36,461 bases of DNA from Bacillota bacterium (GCA_012735195.1 JAAYIC010000037.1:1-36461); one strand, 5' to 3'; shown: positions 23,925 to 32,244, counted from the stretch's first letter. The notes: generated by a model not told the origin, from the sequence alone. Numbers and translations are program-made.

Positions 23925-24871
23925 TCGAGTTCACCACTCTTTCTTTGGAACGAGAACTGGGCTACGGTGAAGATCAATGAGAGTAAAAAGATGATTACCC
24001 CTACCGCGGCAGCCCTTCCGTACTGCCAATTGACAAAACCTTGTTTGTAAAGGATAATGGCCAGGGTCGTTGTGGCGTATACCGGCCCGCCGCCGGTAAT
24101 CAACCACGGCAGGTCAAAAAGTTTTAAACTGCCGACCGTACTGATAATGGCGATAATCCGGATAGGGTAGGAAACCATCGGGATCGCAATATACCGGGCG
24201 TATTGCCAGAGGTTGGCCCCGTCCAGTTGGGCGCTTTCCCGGATCTCCATTGGGATCTGTTCAATGTTGGCCATAAAGTAAACGATACTAAAACCGGTAT
24301 ATGCCCAAGTTGCCATGGCAAACAACGACCAGAAGGCGATATCCGGGTTGCCCAAAAAGTCGATGCTCCCCAGCCACTTCCAGTTAAGTCTAGTGGCCAG
24401 GCTGGAAATAACGCCGAAGGTCGGGGCAAAAATAAACCGGCCAAGCATGGCTGTGATTGCCGAAGGCATAACGCTGGCCAGGTAATAAACAGCCCGCAAA
24501 AAACCGGTGATCTTGGTTTTATAAACAACCAAGGTAAAAGCGATATAAAACGCCAGGGGGATCTGGATGACAACGCTCCAAAAAGCCCAAGCTAAAACAT
24601 TAACGAATCCGGTGCGGAACTCCTCGTTCGCAAACAATCTGGCGTAGTTTTGCAACCCTATAAACCTGGCCGGTCCAAACCCGGTGGTCTGGTAGAGCGA
24701 GGTGCGAAAGGTCTCGACAATAGGATAATACATAAAGATGATCAGAAAGGCCAGGGCAGGCAAGAGGAAAAGCGCCTGAAAGGTGATACTGTGCCAATCC
24801 CGTGCTTTCTTCTTTGGTTTCTCTTTTCTCATGCGAATTTGGGAGACTTTGCCTACAGCGGCTTTTTCCAT
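23921..24871 (-). CDS. Carbohydrate ABC transporter permease, MalF/UgpA type
   Basis: 316 residues from ATG, preceded by TAGGAGGTAG. A basic N-terminus (RMRKEKPKKKARDW) precedes six predicted membrane segments, starting with ALFLLPALAFLIIFMYYPIV. The family motifs GLQNYARLF and the EAA loop EIRESAQLDGANLWQYARYIAIPM are present. It partners with the MalG-type permease and the binding protein. A 12-bp stem-loop lies between the binding-protein gene and this one, which probably lowers permease expression relative to the binding protein. Confidence 0.94.
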   Translation of the reverse strand: MEKAAVGKVSQIRMRKEKPKKKARDWHSITFQALFLLPALAFLIIFMYYPIVETFRTSLYQTTGFGPARFIGLQNYARLFANEEFRTGFVNVLAWAFWSVVIQIPLAFYIAFTLVVYKTKITGFLRAVYYLASVMPSAITAMLGRFIFAPTFGVISSLATRLNWKWLGSIDFLGNPDIAFWSLFAMATWAYTGFSIVYFMANIEQIPMEIRESAQLDGANLWQYARYIAIPMVSYPIRIIAIISTVGSLKLFDLPWLITGGGPVYATTTLAIILYKQGFVNWQYGRAAAVGVIIFLLSLIFTVAQFSFQRKSGELD

Positions 24872-24939
24872 CCCCGACTACCTCCTAAATTAGATTCCCG
24901 GCTGCCAGGAAATGCCGACGTACTCTTGGTTATTGGCAA

Positions 24940-24974
24940 ACCGGTGGGGGCGTAAGTATTGTGCCCCCACCGGT
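24940..24974 (-). promoter_or_regulatory. Intercistronic stem-loop between binding-protein and permease genes
   Basis: A perfect 12-bp GC-rich stem (24940-24951 with 24963-24974) with an 11-base loop lies 27 bases after the binding-protein stop. On the minus strand only TTT follows, so it is a weak terminator at most. In comparable operons (malE-malF) such hairpins protect the upstream message from 3' decay and give more binding protein than permease. Confidence 0.75.
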
Positions 24975-25001
24975 AATTGCAGAGTAAATTACGGCTTTTC
25001 C

Positions 25002-26261
25002 TTACTTGACAGGGCCGACGTTGTCTTCTACCAGCTGTTCGTACTGGGTCAAGGCTTTCTTGACGTCAGCATCAGGCAGGAAGAAGTTCTGCATGGTGTC
25101 GTTCAAGGGCCCGGTCACCATCGGCGGCAGGTCCTGGTCCCACCAGAATTGCACTGTTTCCGCGGTGGCGAAGACAGCGGAGGCCATTGCGTTCAACCGT
25201 GAAGGCGATTTGACTCCCGGTACGGAGCAGATCCGGCCGGGCTCGGCGGAACAGGGTTCCGGATCCATCGCGTATTTCATGAACCGGACAACGGCATCCT
25301 TCTTTTTCCTTGCCACACGGGTGGCGGCAAAACCGATATCGGTCTGGCCCATAATGTCGGTGGCTTTACCCTTGCCGCCTTCGAGGATGGGGAAGGCATA
25401 GAAGCCGATGCTCTGGTCGGTGAATCCCGGGTCGGAATACTGAGCGCACATCCAGGAGCCGGTAATGTGCATGGCGGCTTTCCCGGTAGCCATCAATTGT
25501 TGGGCGTCACCATAGGCTTCGCTCAGCGGTTTCTCGCCAAAATACCCTCTTTTTGCCCACTCCTGATATTTGAGGGCGGCCTTGACAAACGGCTCGCTGT
25601 CAAAACGAGCTTTTCTGGCTTGAGCATTCGCAAAGGCCTCAGATCCGCCGTAGCGGTTGGTCAGGTACATGTAGAGCGCCAGTACCGGCCATTTATCCCG
25701 CGCACCGCAGGCAATCGGCTGAATTCCTTTGGCCAAGAAGGCGTCGCAGACCTTTTCCAGTTCGGCTACGGTCTTGGGTATTTCGAGACCATGGGCCTTG
25801 AAAAGGTCTTCGTTGGCAAAAATACCGGCAATGGCGAAGAACGGCGCCACACCGTAAATCTTACCCTTCCAGGTCATAGCCTGACGTGCGGCGGCGCTGC
25901 CCGGGATGTCTTTCAACTCTTTTGTCAAGTCCAGCAGCCGCCCGGCATCGGCATAACCGCCCATGACCGAACCGCCCCAGCTCTGGAAGATGTCAGGCAA
26001 CCCCGTATTGCTGGCCATAACAACCTTGGTTTTGTCCGTAAGTCCCGGATCACCAAGGGCCACGTATTCCAGTTCAATATCGGGGTTCTTCGCCTGGAAA
26101 CCTTCGACCAACGCCTTTATGTAGGCATGGGCCGGATCGTCGTCGGGAAGGTCCCGTCCCCAAACGGTCAGCTTAACCTTTTTCGCGGAGACCGGCACCA
26201 AAACCCAGGACAATAAAGCAACCACCAGGAAGAGCGTAACCCAAATCCTTCTTCTCAACAC
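25002..26261 (-). CDS. Carbohydrate ABC transporter solute-binding protein
   Basis: 419 residues from GTG, 6 bases after a good AAGGAGGT. The signal peptide is RRRIWVTLFLVVALLSWVLVPVSA with no lipobox cysteine, so the protein would be soluble in the periplasm of a diderm. The mature part is family 1 SBP-like (COG1653): VKLTVWGRDL, VEGFQAKNPDIELEYV, NTGLPDIFQSWGG, GKIYGVAPFFAIAGIFANEDLFK, GKAAMHITGSW. Lack of a lipobox is unusual for Gram-positive binding proteins and supports an outer membrane. Context suggests oligosaccharides matching the GH3 and GH5 enzymes. Confidence 0.92.
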   Translation of the reverse strand: MLRRRIWVTLFLVVALLSWVLVPVSAKKVKLTVWGRDLPDDDPAHAYIKALVEGFQAKNPDIELEYVALGDPGLTDKTKVVMASNTGLPDIFQSWGGSVMGGYADAGRLLDLTKELKDIPGSAAARQAMTWKGKIYGVAPFFAIAGIFANEDLFKAHGLEIPKTVAELEKVCDAFLAKGIQPIACGARDKWPVLALYMYLTNRYGGSEAFANAQARKARFDSEPFVKAALKYQEWAKRGYFGEKPLSEAYGDAQQLMATGKAAMHITGSWMCAQYSDPGFTDQSIGFYAFPILEGGKGKATDIMGQTDIGFAATRVARKKKDAVVRFMKYAMDPEPCSAEPGRICSVPGVKSPSRLNAMASAVFATAETVQFWWDQDLPPMVTGPLNDTMQNFFLPDADVKKALTQYEQLVEDNVGPVK

Positions 26262-26476
26262 CAGATACCTCCTTTTTTTTCGGGAAGTTATAAATGATTG
26301 ATATGGGAGACTAAGAATTCTTGCCGGGCTCTTCACCTCCTTTCCGAAGCGACTATTCTACGAAGAAGTCGGGCTTGCCGGGCAAGCCTTTCCAATGTAT
26401 ACCAGGCGAAAATCTGTGGGAATATCAGCGCGTATATGGGCTTCTGTAGCTGTTTTATAATTACAATACGAAAATA
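26262..26476 (-). promoter_or_regulatory. Leader/promoter region of the sugar importer genes
   Basis: On the minus strand an extended -10-like TGGTATACA (26404-26396) is followed 7 bases later by a 17-base palindrome with 8-bp arms (26372-26388, GGCTTGCC...GGCAAGCC), a position fitting an operator. A second, perfect Shine-Dalgarno (AAAGGAGGTGA, 26343-26333) has no start codon at usable distance. No good -35 is visible, so transcription may also enter from the lacI-type gene. Confidence 0.4.
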
Positions 26477-27472
26477 CTAAGCGGAACGCCGGACGATAAT
26501 CTTCGGCCGGTAACAGAGTTTGACCCCTTTTTCTGAAGCCCCTTGTTGCAACAGAGAGGTGACAATTCTTACCGCTTCTTTGCCCATTTCGTAGCGTGGT
26601 TGGTGTACAGTGGTTAGTGGGGGATTTGTCAAGGATGAAAACTCCAGATCATCAAAACCGATAACTGCTATATCCTCTGGTACCGACAGGCCGCTTTCTG
26701 TTATGGCCTGCAGTGCGCCGAAAGCCGTGGTGTCGTTGGCGGTAAAAACCGCAGTGCACCGTGGCCGGGACCGCAGGAGTTGTTTCATCGCCGCATATCC
26801 ATCCTGCCAGACAAAATTTCCTGTAATAACCAGTTTTTCGTCAAAAGGCAGACCCGCTTCACGGAGCGCCCTTTTATATCCCTCCAGCCGGTCCAGGGCC
26901 ACCTGAAAACCGATCTTACCGGATATATGTGCAATCCTGGTATGCCCTTTGTTCAGCAAGTAATTTGTGGCCAGATAGCCGCCGTATAGATTATCCACGT
27001 ATACGCAGTTAATACGGGGGTCGGCAAAATCCCGCTCCAGGAGAACAAAGGGAACCTTCCTTTCCACCAGTTTCAAAATGTACTCTTGCTCTTCAATATT
27101 GCTCCCGACGATAACTACGCCGTCCACCCGCTCGGCATAAACCATTTTCTCCAGTACCTTACTCTTTTCCAAACTCTCATAGGAATTGGAGAACAGAAGG
27201 GTATATCCGGTTTTACTGGCTGAAAACTCCATCCCTTTTATGATCTGCGTATAATATGGTTCGGAAAGATCGGCCATCATCACCCCGATCGTTGCCGTTC
27301 TTCGTGTCACCAGACTCCGGGCCACGGCATTGGGGTAATAACCCATCTCTTTGGCTACCCGGACAATTTTCTCCCGCGTACTTTCTTTTACGCCATAGCG
27401 GTTGTTTAAAGCCCGGGAGACCACGCTCGGTGAAACCCCAACTCGTTTGGCCACGTCCTTTATTGTTATCAA
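26477..27472 (-). CDS. LacI family transcriptional regulator
   Basis: 331 residues from a TTG start; AGGGGT lies 4 bases upstream and the helix-turn-helix begins at residue 3 (TIKDVAKRVGVSPSVVSRALNN), as is standard. The core is a periplasmic-binding-protein-like sensor: TATIGVMMADLSEPYYTQIIKGME, RVDGVVIVGSN, YVDNLYGGYLATNYLLNKGHTRIAHI, FTANDTTAFGALQAI, DIAVIGFDDLEFSSLTNPPLTTV. It lies just upstream of the sugar importer on the same strand, so it is the likely local regulator, responding to an imported oligosaccharide. A palindrome in front of it suggests autoregulation. Confidence 0.95.
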   Translation of the reverse strand: MITIKDVAKRVGVSPSVVSRALNNRYGVKESTREKIVRVAKEMGYYPNAVARSLVTRRTATIGVMMADLSEPYYTQIIKGMEFSASKTGYTLLFSNSYESLEKSKVLEKMVYAERVDGVVIVGSNIEEQEYILKLVERKVPFVLLERDFADPRINCVYVDNLYGGYLATNYLLNKGHTRIAHISGKIGFQVALDRLEGYKRALREAGLPFDEKLVITGNFVWQDGYAAMKQLLRSRPRCTAVFTANDTTAFGALQAITESGLSVPEDIAVIGFDDLEFSSLTNPPLTTVHQPRYEMGKEAVRIVTSLLQQGASEKGVKLCYRPKIIVRRSA

Positions 27473-27501
27473 TGGTACCCCTCGCAAGTTACAGTCGTCG
27501 T

Positions 27502-27519
27502 ATTGCAAACGTTTGTAAT
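27502..27519 (-). promoter_or_regulatory. LacI-type operator upstream of the regulator gene
   Basis: ATTGCAAACGTTTGTAAT is an 18-base palindrome with one mismatched pair and the central CG typical of LacI-family operators. It lies 30 bases upstream of the TTG start, next to an AT-rich tract that could hold the promoter. It deviates from the CcpA cre consensus at three positions, so the local LacI protein is the better candidate. Confidence 0.75.
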
Positions 27520-27669
27520 TTTATTAATATTATTCAACAAAAAGTTTTCATTTCCTCTTTTAAAAAACTTTTTTTGTCTTTTCTTTGCGATGCTTAAATC
27601 ACCCAAAGGCAAAGGATTTGTGCGGATTTTACCGTCTCTGCCACGTCTTCCCCATATGTACCGGCACAA

Positions 27670-27763
27670 CCGCCCGGGCGCTTGCACGCGACTAAGCCTC
27701 TTTGAGTACAACCGGCTGGACTCGGCCGTTACCGCCGCCCGTACGCTTGCGAGCGACTAGTCC
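27670..27763. repeat. Direct repeats with palindromic core at the end of the exporter gene
   Basis: Two copies of a roughly 27-base element (about 27670-27697 and 27735-27762) share CGCCCG-x2-CGCTTGC-x2-GCGACTA. The core CGCTTGCGAGCG is nearly self-complementary. The second copy runs into the stop codon of the exporter gene. No T-run follows, so they are not simple terminators. Confidence 0.65.
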
Positions 27764-29562
27764 TCCCGGAACTGGCTTTCATAGAGCCGCCGGTAAAGCC
27801 CGTCTTTATTCGCCAGCAATTCATCGTGCTTTCCCTCTTCAACAATGCGCCCGCCGTCAATAACAACGATCCTGTCCGCCCGTTTAATGGTGGAAAGGCG
27901 GTGGGCGATGACAAAAGCGGTTCGACCCGCCAAAATCCGCTTTAGGGCGATCTGTATCGCCAACTCGGTCTGCGTATCAATACTGGAGGTCGCCTCGTCC
28001 AGGATGAGAATTTTCGGATCGCGGATCAACGCCCGGGCAAAGGCAAGCAACTGCCGTTGCCCCATGGAAAGACGACTGCCGCGCTCGTGTACTTGCGTGG
28101 CGTAACCGGCCGGCAGAGAAGTAATAAAATCATGGATCCCTACGGCTTTGGCGACGGCGATCACCTCGTCCCTGGTGGCATCCGCCTTACCGTACTTGAT
28201 ATTCTCCTCAATACTCCCGGAGAAGACGAAGTTGTCCTGTAGAACAATGGCAATCTGTTGCCTGTAATCTTTCAGGGCGATTTTTCGCAGATCGATCCCG
28301 TCGATCAGGACCTTGCCCCCGGTTATATCGTAAAAACGGCATAAAACATTGATCACCGTTGTTTTTCCCGCCCCGGTCGGCCCGACAAGGGCCACAGTTT
28401 CCCCGGGCCGTACATGCAGGTTGAAATCCTGAAGAACTTCATCGGAACCGCCATACTTAAAACTGACATTCCTGAATTCAACCTCTCCCCTGATTTCGCC
28501 GATGGCCACGGGATTGACCACCTCTTTTACTTGCGGCGCTATATCCATCAATTCAAAGATCCGTTCGCAGGAAGCCATGGCCGTGGCGATCATGTTAAAG
28601 AGGGTGCTCAGGTTCATAATGGGCTGAAAGAGGCGGTTGACATAGTTCATGAAGGCCGCCAACACCCCCAACGTCACCCAGTCGTAACGGAGCAAAAGAC
28701 CACCGATGGCCAAGATCAATACTGTGCCAAGGTAATTCAGGAAATTCACCGAGGACCAGAAAAAACCGGATAACGGCACCACTCTCTGGGCGGCTTGGAA
28801 GTGCTCATTATTAATCCCCGCGAACATCCGGTAATTTTCTTTCTCACGGCTAAAGGCCTTCGTGACCCGGATCCCGGAGATCGACTCATTCAAAGTGGCA
28901 TTGACATTCGCCAATTTCTTCCGGATCCGCCGCCACCCCATGAGCAGCCGGCGGCGGACATAAAATACCAGCCAGATGATGATTGGCAGGGTAATAAGGG
29001 TGACAAGGGTCAACCGCCAATCCATCCAGATCATAAAGGCAAAGACCCCAAAAAATGAGAGCGTGTCGGTGACGAGGGTGGTAATACCGGAGGAAAGCAG
29101 TTGCTGCAAAGAGTCGACATCATTGGTTACCCGGGTAATAAGGCGCCCGGCCTTTTGCTTGTCAAAAAAGCCCAAAGAGAGGCTTTGCAGATGATTGAAA
29201 AGCTCTTGACGCAAGTCAAAGATGGCGCTCTGGCCGGCCTTTGCCGCCAGGACGCCTTGCAGCAGCAGGGAAAGATACTGGCCGGCGATGGTCAAGGCCA
29301 AAAGGAGAATGACCCGCTGGAAACCGGCCATTTGCCGCGGGACGATATATTCATCAATACCAATCTTGATCAGATAAGGTCCCAACAGCGAAAAGAGGAT
29401 TCCTGCTATGGAGGAGAGGCAGACGACAACCACCGCTTTCCGGTAAGGCCGGAGGTACCTGGCCAGACGGGAAAGGTACTCCCGGTTAAAAGGCCTTCTG
29501 TAGTCTTCCTCTTCTTCCTGCAGGACCAGGCGGCGGTAGGTATTTATCTTCAGCGTTTCCAC
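27757..29562 (-). CDS. ABC exporter half-transporter, catalytically competent subunit
   Basis: 601 residues from GTG; the start overlaps the previous stop by one base (TAGTG). It has an N-terminal six-helix type IV exporter domain and a C-terminal ATPase. Walker A is VGPTGAGKTT (Lys400), Walker B ends LILDEATSSID with catalytic Glu523, and the switch His is in VIAHRLSTI. Its signature is LSMGQ instead of LSGGQ. The upstream partner has the complementary defect, so the pair fits heterodimeric exporters such as BmrCD and TM287/288 with one consensus and one degenerate ATP site. The substrate is unknown; drugs, lipids or peptides are possible. In a Bacillota this would sit in the inner membrane. 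Confidence 0.93.
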   Translation of the reverse strand: METLKINTYRRLVLQEEEEDYRRPFNREYLSRLARYLRPYRKAVVVVCLSSIAGILFSLLGPYLIKIGIDEYIVPRQMAGFQRVILLLALTIAGQYLSLLLQGVLAAKAGQSAIFDLRQELFNHLQSLSLGFFDKQKAGRLITRVTNDVDSLQQLLSSGITTLVTDTLSFFGVFAFMIWMDWRLTLVTLITLPIIIWLVFYVRRRLLMGWRRIRKKLANVNATLNESISGIRVTKAFSREKENYRMFAGINNEHFQAAQRVVPLSGFFWSSVNFLNYLGTVLILAIGGLLLRYDWVTLGVLAAFMNYVNRLFQPIMNLSTLFNMIATAMASCERIFELMDIAPQVKEVVNPVAIGEIRGEVEFRNVSFKYGGSDEVLQDFNLHVRPGETVALVGPTGAGKTTVINVLCRFYDITGGKVLIDGIDLRKIALKDYRQQIAIVLQDNFVFSGSIEENIKYGKADATRDEVIAVAKAVGIHDFITSLPAGYATQVHERGSRLSMGQRQLLAFARALIRDPKILILDEATSSIDTQTELAIQIALKRILAGRTAFVIAHRLSTIKRADRIVVIDGGRIVEEGKHDELLANKDGLYRRLYESQFRED

Positions 29563-31361
29563 TACAGACCCTCCAGTCCGCGCAGGAGTTCTTCTTCCGG
29601 TCTTTCCACCTGTTTTAACTGGATATCATGGAGAAGACGGTAATACTGGTTGGAATCATAAAGAAAACCATGTTCCCCTTCGGCCTTAATCTCCCCGCTG
29701 GAAAGAAGGATAATCCGGTCGGCCAGACGGGCCATGGACATCCGTTGGGTGACGATAATCGTGGTCCGGCCGGCCATCAATTCTTTCAACGACTCCTGGA
29801 TCTCTTTTTCGGTCTCCGGGTCCACGCTGGAGGTGGAATCGTCCAGGATCAAGATCTTTGGGTTGGTGAAAAGCGCCCGGGCAATTGCCACCCGTTGTTT
29901 TTGCCCGCCGGACAACCCCACCCCCCTTTCCCCAACAATGGTGTTATAATGTTCCGGCAGGCTGACGATGAAATCATGAATACGGGCTTTTTGTGCGGAG
30001 TTGATGATTGCCCGCGCACGTTCCGCCTCCGGGCCGGTCTCCACCGCGCCGAAGGCAATATTCTCCCCGATGGTGGTGGAGAAGAGAAAAGTCTCCTGGT
30101 CCACCAGGCCAATCTGGCGTCTTAATGAATCCAGGTCCCAATCGTTTAGATCGATGCCGTCCAGATAGATCTTGCCGGAGGTGGGCCGGAACAAACGGGG
30201 GATCAGATTAACCAGAGTGCTTTTTCCAGAACCGGTCAACCCGATTACCGCCACCTTTTCCCCGGGGTCGATCCGGAGGTTAATTTTCTCCAAAACAGCA
30301 ACGGTTCCCTCAGGATTGGTGTATTCAAAGGAAACATCTTTAAAACGGATCTCCCCCCGGATTACCCGGCGTACAGGTTTTACCGGGCGGGCCTCCTCCG
30401 GCGCCTGAAAAATCTCCAACAGACGCCGGGCCGAACCTTCCGCCTGTTTAACATGGCTTAAGGTTGGCGCCAGCATCCACATGGGCCAGCCCAAGAGTCC
30501 CAGATAGCTATTGAAAGCCATAAAAGAACCGATGGTAATCTCCCCGGCAGAGACCAACCACCCGCCCACGCCCAAAACGACTAGGGTGCCGGCGCCACTG
30601 AAAAGGATTAATAAAGGAAGCATGCGGGCGTTCAGGAGCGTTACCCGTAAATTGGCCCCGCGCAGCTTCCAGTTTTCTTCTCTAAACTTCTCAATCTCCT
30701 GTTCCTCAGTTGCAAAGGATTTCACCACCCGGATCCCGGTGATATTCTCCTGTAAAACCGCGGTCAAGCTCCCTGCCTGTTCCTGGCGGTCCTTGACCCC
30801 CTTTGCCGTTCTCCTGCTGAATCTGACCAAGGCCACGATGATTACGGGGAGAAAAGCCAAGACAATCAGGGCCATCTTCCAACTGGCCAGAAACATGAGG
30901 AGGATAACCGCCCCGATTGTTAAAGCGCAACTGAGGGCGTGGCTGAAAACAAAAGAAAAAAACATCTGCACCATTTGGACATCAAGGGTTAACCGGGACA
31001 TCAGATCACCCGTACGCATAGTCCCGTAATAGGAAAGCGGGGCTTTATGCAACTTCTCATACAGCGCATTCCGCAGATCGGCGGCGATCCGGTTGGCCGT
31101 CCCCTCATAATTGATGATCCCAAAACGTAGCACCGCCGCGCGGAGCAAACCCAGGAGCAGGATCCCGGCACACCAGGCCAGTAAGATAAGGAGGCCTTTT
31201 TCCTCTTTGATCCCGGGAAAGACTCGGTCAAAAATACCCTTAATAAACTGGGGAAACAGATAATTGAGGCCGTTTTGGACCAGGGTGAGAGTCACAGCCA
31301 GACCAAATGCTTTTTTATAAGGCGCCAGATAAGAAGATAAATGCCTGAAAATATAAAGCAT
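29562..31361 (-). CDS. ABC exporter half-transporter, degenerate-site subunit
   Basis: 599 residues from ATG with GGGGTTGA 6 bases upstream. It has a six-helix membrane domain, then an ATPase with Walker A IGLTGSGKST (Lys380) and a canonical signature LSGGQKQRVAIARAL. Walker B reads LILDDSTSSVD, so Asp508 replaces the catalytic Glu, and the switch region reads VTQRMS with Gln for His. These changes define the non-hydrolysing site of heterodimeric exporters. It is co-translated with the downstream partner and transcribed divergently from the TetR gene, which makes control by that regulator possible. Confidence 0.93.
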   Translation of the reverse strand: MLYIFRHLSSYLAPYKKAFGLAVTLTLVQNGLNYLFPQFIKGIFDRVFPGIKEEKGLLILLAWCAGILLLGLLRAAVLRFGIINYEGTANRIAADLRNALYEKLHKAPLSYYGTMRTGDLMSRLTLDVQMVQMFFSFVFSHALSCALTIGAVILLMFLASWKMALIVLAFLPVIIVALVRFSRRTAKGVKDRQEQAGSLTAVLQENITGIRVVKSFATEEQEIEKFREENWKLRGANLRVTLLNARMLPLLILFSGAGTLVVLGVGGWLVSAGEITIGSFMAFNSYLGLLGWPMWMLAPTLSHVKQAEGSARRLLEIFQAPEEARPVKPVRRVIRGEIRFKDVSFEYTNPEGTVAVLEKINLRIDPGEKVAVIGLTGSGKSTLVNLIPRLFRPTSGKIYLDGIDLNDWDLDSLRRQIGLVDQETFLFSTTIGENIAFGAVETGPEAERARAIINSAQKARIHDFIVSLPEHYNTIVGERGVGLSGGQKQRVAIARALFTNPKILILDDSTSSVDPETEKEIQESLKELMAGRTTIIVTQRMSMARLADRIILLSSGEIKAEGEHGFLYDSNQYYRLLHDIQLKQVERPEEELLRGLEGL

Positions 31362-31492
31362 CCGCCGTCAACCCCATTTTTTTCATTTTCCCTGCGCTTG
31401 ATATCCCCGCAGAAAAAAGAGGAACGACCATATTTCATATTTCGGCTGAAACCGGCATATTCCTTTCTAAAGAAATTTAAATTTCGCCATCC

Positions 31493-31521
31493 TTGACAAG
31501 ATTACCCGGGTGTGTTATTTT
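31493..31521 (+). promoter_or_regulatory. Sigma-A type promoter of the tetR gene
   Basis: TTGACA (31493-31498) and TATTTT (31516-31521) are separated by exactly 17 bases. The predicted start near 31528 lies just before the operator-like palindrome at 31541. Confidence 0.8.
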
Positions 31522-31540
31522 GGACTAAAGAACTATTTTG

Positions 31541-31554
31541 TTCGATTGGTCGAA
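31541..31554 (+). promoter_or_regulatory. TetR operator candidate, site 1
   Basis: TTCGATTGGTCGAA is an inverted repeat of TTCGA arms around TTGG, centred about 20 bases downstream of the predicted transcription start. The sequence CGATTGGTC recurs in the gap before the MMPL gene, which supports a shared regulator. Confidence 0.7.
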
Positions 31555-31605
31555 GCCAGTGTCTCTCCACATTAGCCTTGAGACCGCTGAAGGGGGTCAA
31601 AAACA

Positions 31606-32199
31606 ATGGACCACTCCAACCCGGCAGAGATAAATACCCGGCAAAACATTATCGAAGCCGCCAGGGAAATTTTTGCCCGTTATGGCTTCCGCAAAGCGAC
31701 AATGGATGAGATTGCCCAGGCGGCGCGAAAAGCCAAAAGCTCTCTTTATCATTACTTCAAAAGCAAAGAAGAGGTCTTCCGGGAAGTTGTCGAACAGGAA
31801 GCGGCAGAGGTCAAAGGCGAAATCTCCCGGGCGGTGGCTGCGGAAAAAACCCCCCAGGAAAAATTCCGTGCTTATGTGATCACGAGGATGGCGGCGTTCA
31901 AACGGGTGGCCAACCTTTTCCACGCCTTTAAAGACGAATACTTGGAGAGCTACGGTTTTATTGAACGCTTGCGCGAGAATTATAACCGCTACGAGATTGA
32001 GACCATTACCGGTATTCTCAAAGAAGGGCTGGAAAAAGGGGTCTTCGCCGTGAAGAACCTGGAACTGACGGCTTACGCCATTTTTACCGCGGCCAAAGGG
32101 TTGGAGTACTCCTGGGCGCTGGAACCGGACATAAAAAAAGTTGAGACCAATATCGACAGCCTGCTGGATATCCTTTTTCACGGCCTGGTCAGGAAGTAA
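31606..32199 (+). CDS. TetR/AcrR family transcriptional regulator
   Basis: 197 residues from ATG, with AGGGGGT upstream. The N-terminal TetR DNA-binding domain is clear: TRQNIIEAAREIFARYGFRKATMDEIAQAARKAKSSLYHYFKSKEEVF. The C-terminal ligand domain is diverse, as usual. It lies between divergent exporter genes and the downstream MMPL-LolA-DUF1302 genes. Operator-like repeats occur before itself and before the MMPL gene, so it probably represses both, sensing a hydrophobic compound or fatty-acyl ligand (inference). Confidence 0.94.
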   Translation: MDHSNPAEINTRQNIIEAAREIFARYGFRKATMDEIAQAARKAKSSLYHYFKSKEEVFREVVEQEAAEVKGEISRAVAAEKTPQEKFRAYVITRMAAFKRVANLFHAFKDEYLESYGFIERLRENYNRYEIETITGILKEGLEKGVFAVKNLELTAYAIFTAAKGLEYSWALEPDIKKVETNIDSLLDILFHGLVRK

Positions 32200-32210
32200 A
32201 TTTTTTTACC

Positions 32211-32239
32211 GACCATTCGAACAAAAGACTCGATTGGTC
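32211..32239 (+). promoter_or_regulatory. TetR operator candidate, site 2
   Basis: GACCATTCGA (32211-32220) and TCGATTGGTC (32230-32239) form an inverted repeat with one mismatch and a 9-base spacer. The right arm shares CGATTGGTC with site 1. It lies between the tetR stop and the MMPL start. No T-run follows, so it is not a tetR terminator. No clear promoter hexamers were found around it. Confidence 0.65.
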
Positions 32240-32244
32240 AGTTG

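Noticed and set aside
25467-26216. 249-codon plus-strand ORF opposite the solute-binding-protein gene
   Set aside because: Complement of a well-recognised binding protein, with no start signal of its own.
27502-27519. CcpA cre site
   Set aside because: The palindrome departs from TGWAANCGNTNWCA at three positions; a LacI-family operator for the adjacent regulator is the simpler reading.
31597-32181. 194-codon minus-strand ORF opposite tetR
   Set aside because: The TetR helix-turn-helix is unambiguous on the plus strand; the antisense product shows only composition bias.
32211-32239. Terminator of the tetR gene
   Set aside because: The T-run precedes rather than follows the inverted repeat, and the arm sequence matches the operator-like site upstream of tetR.
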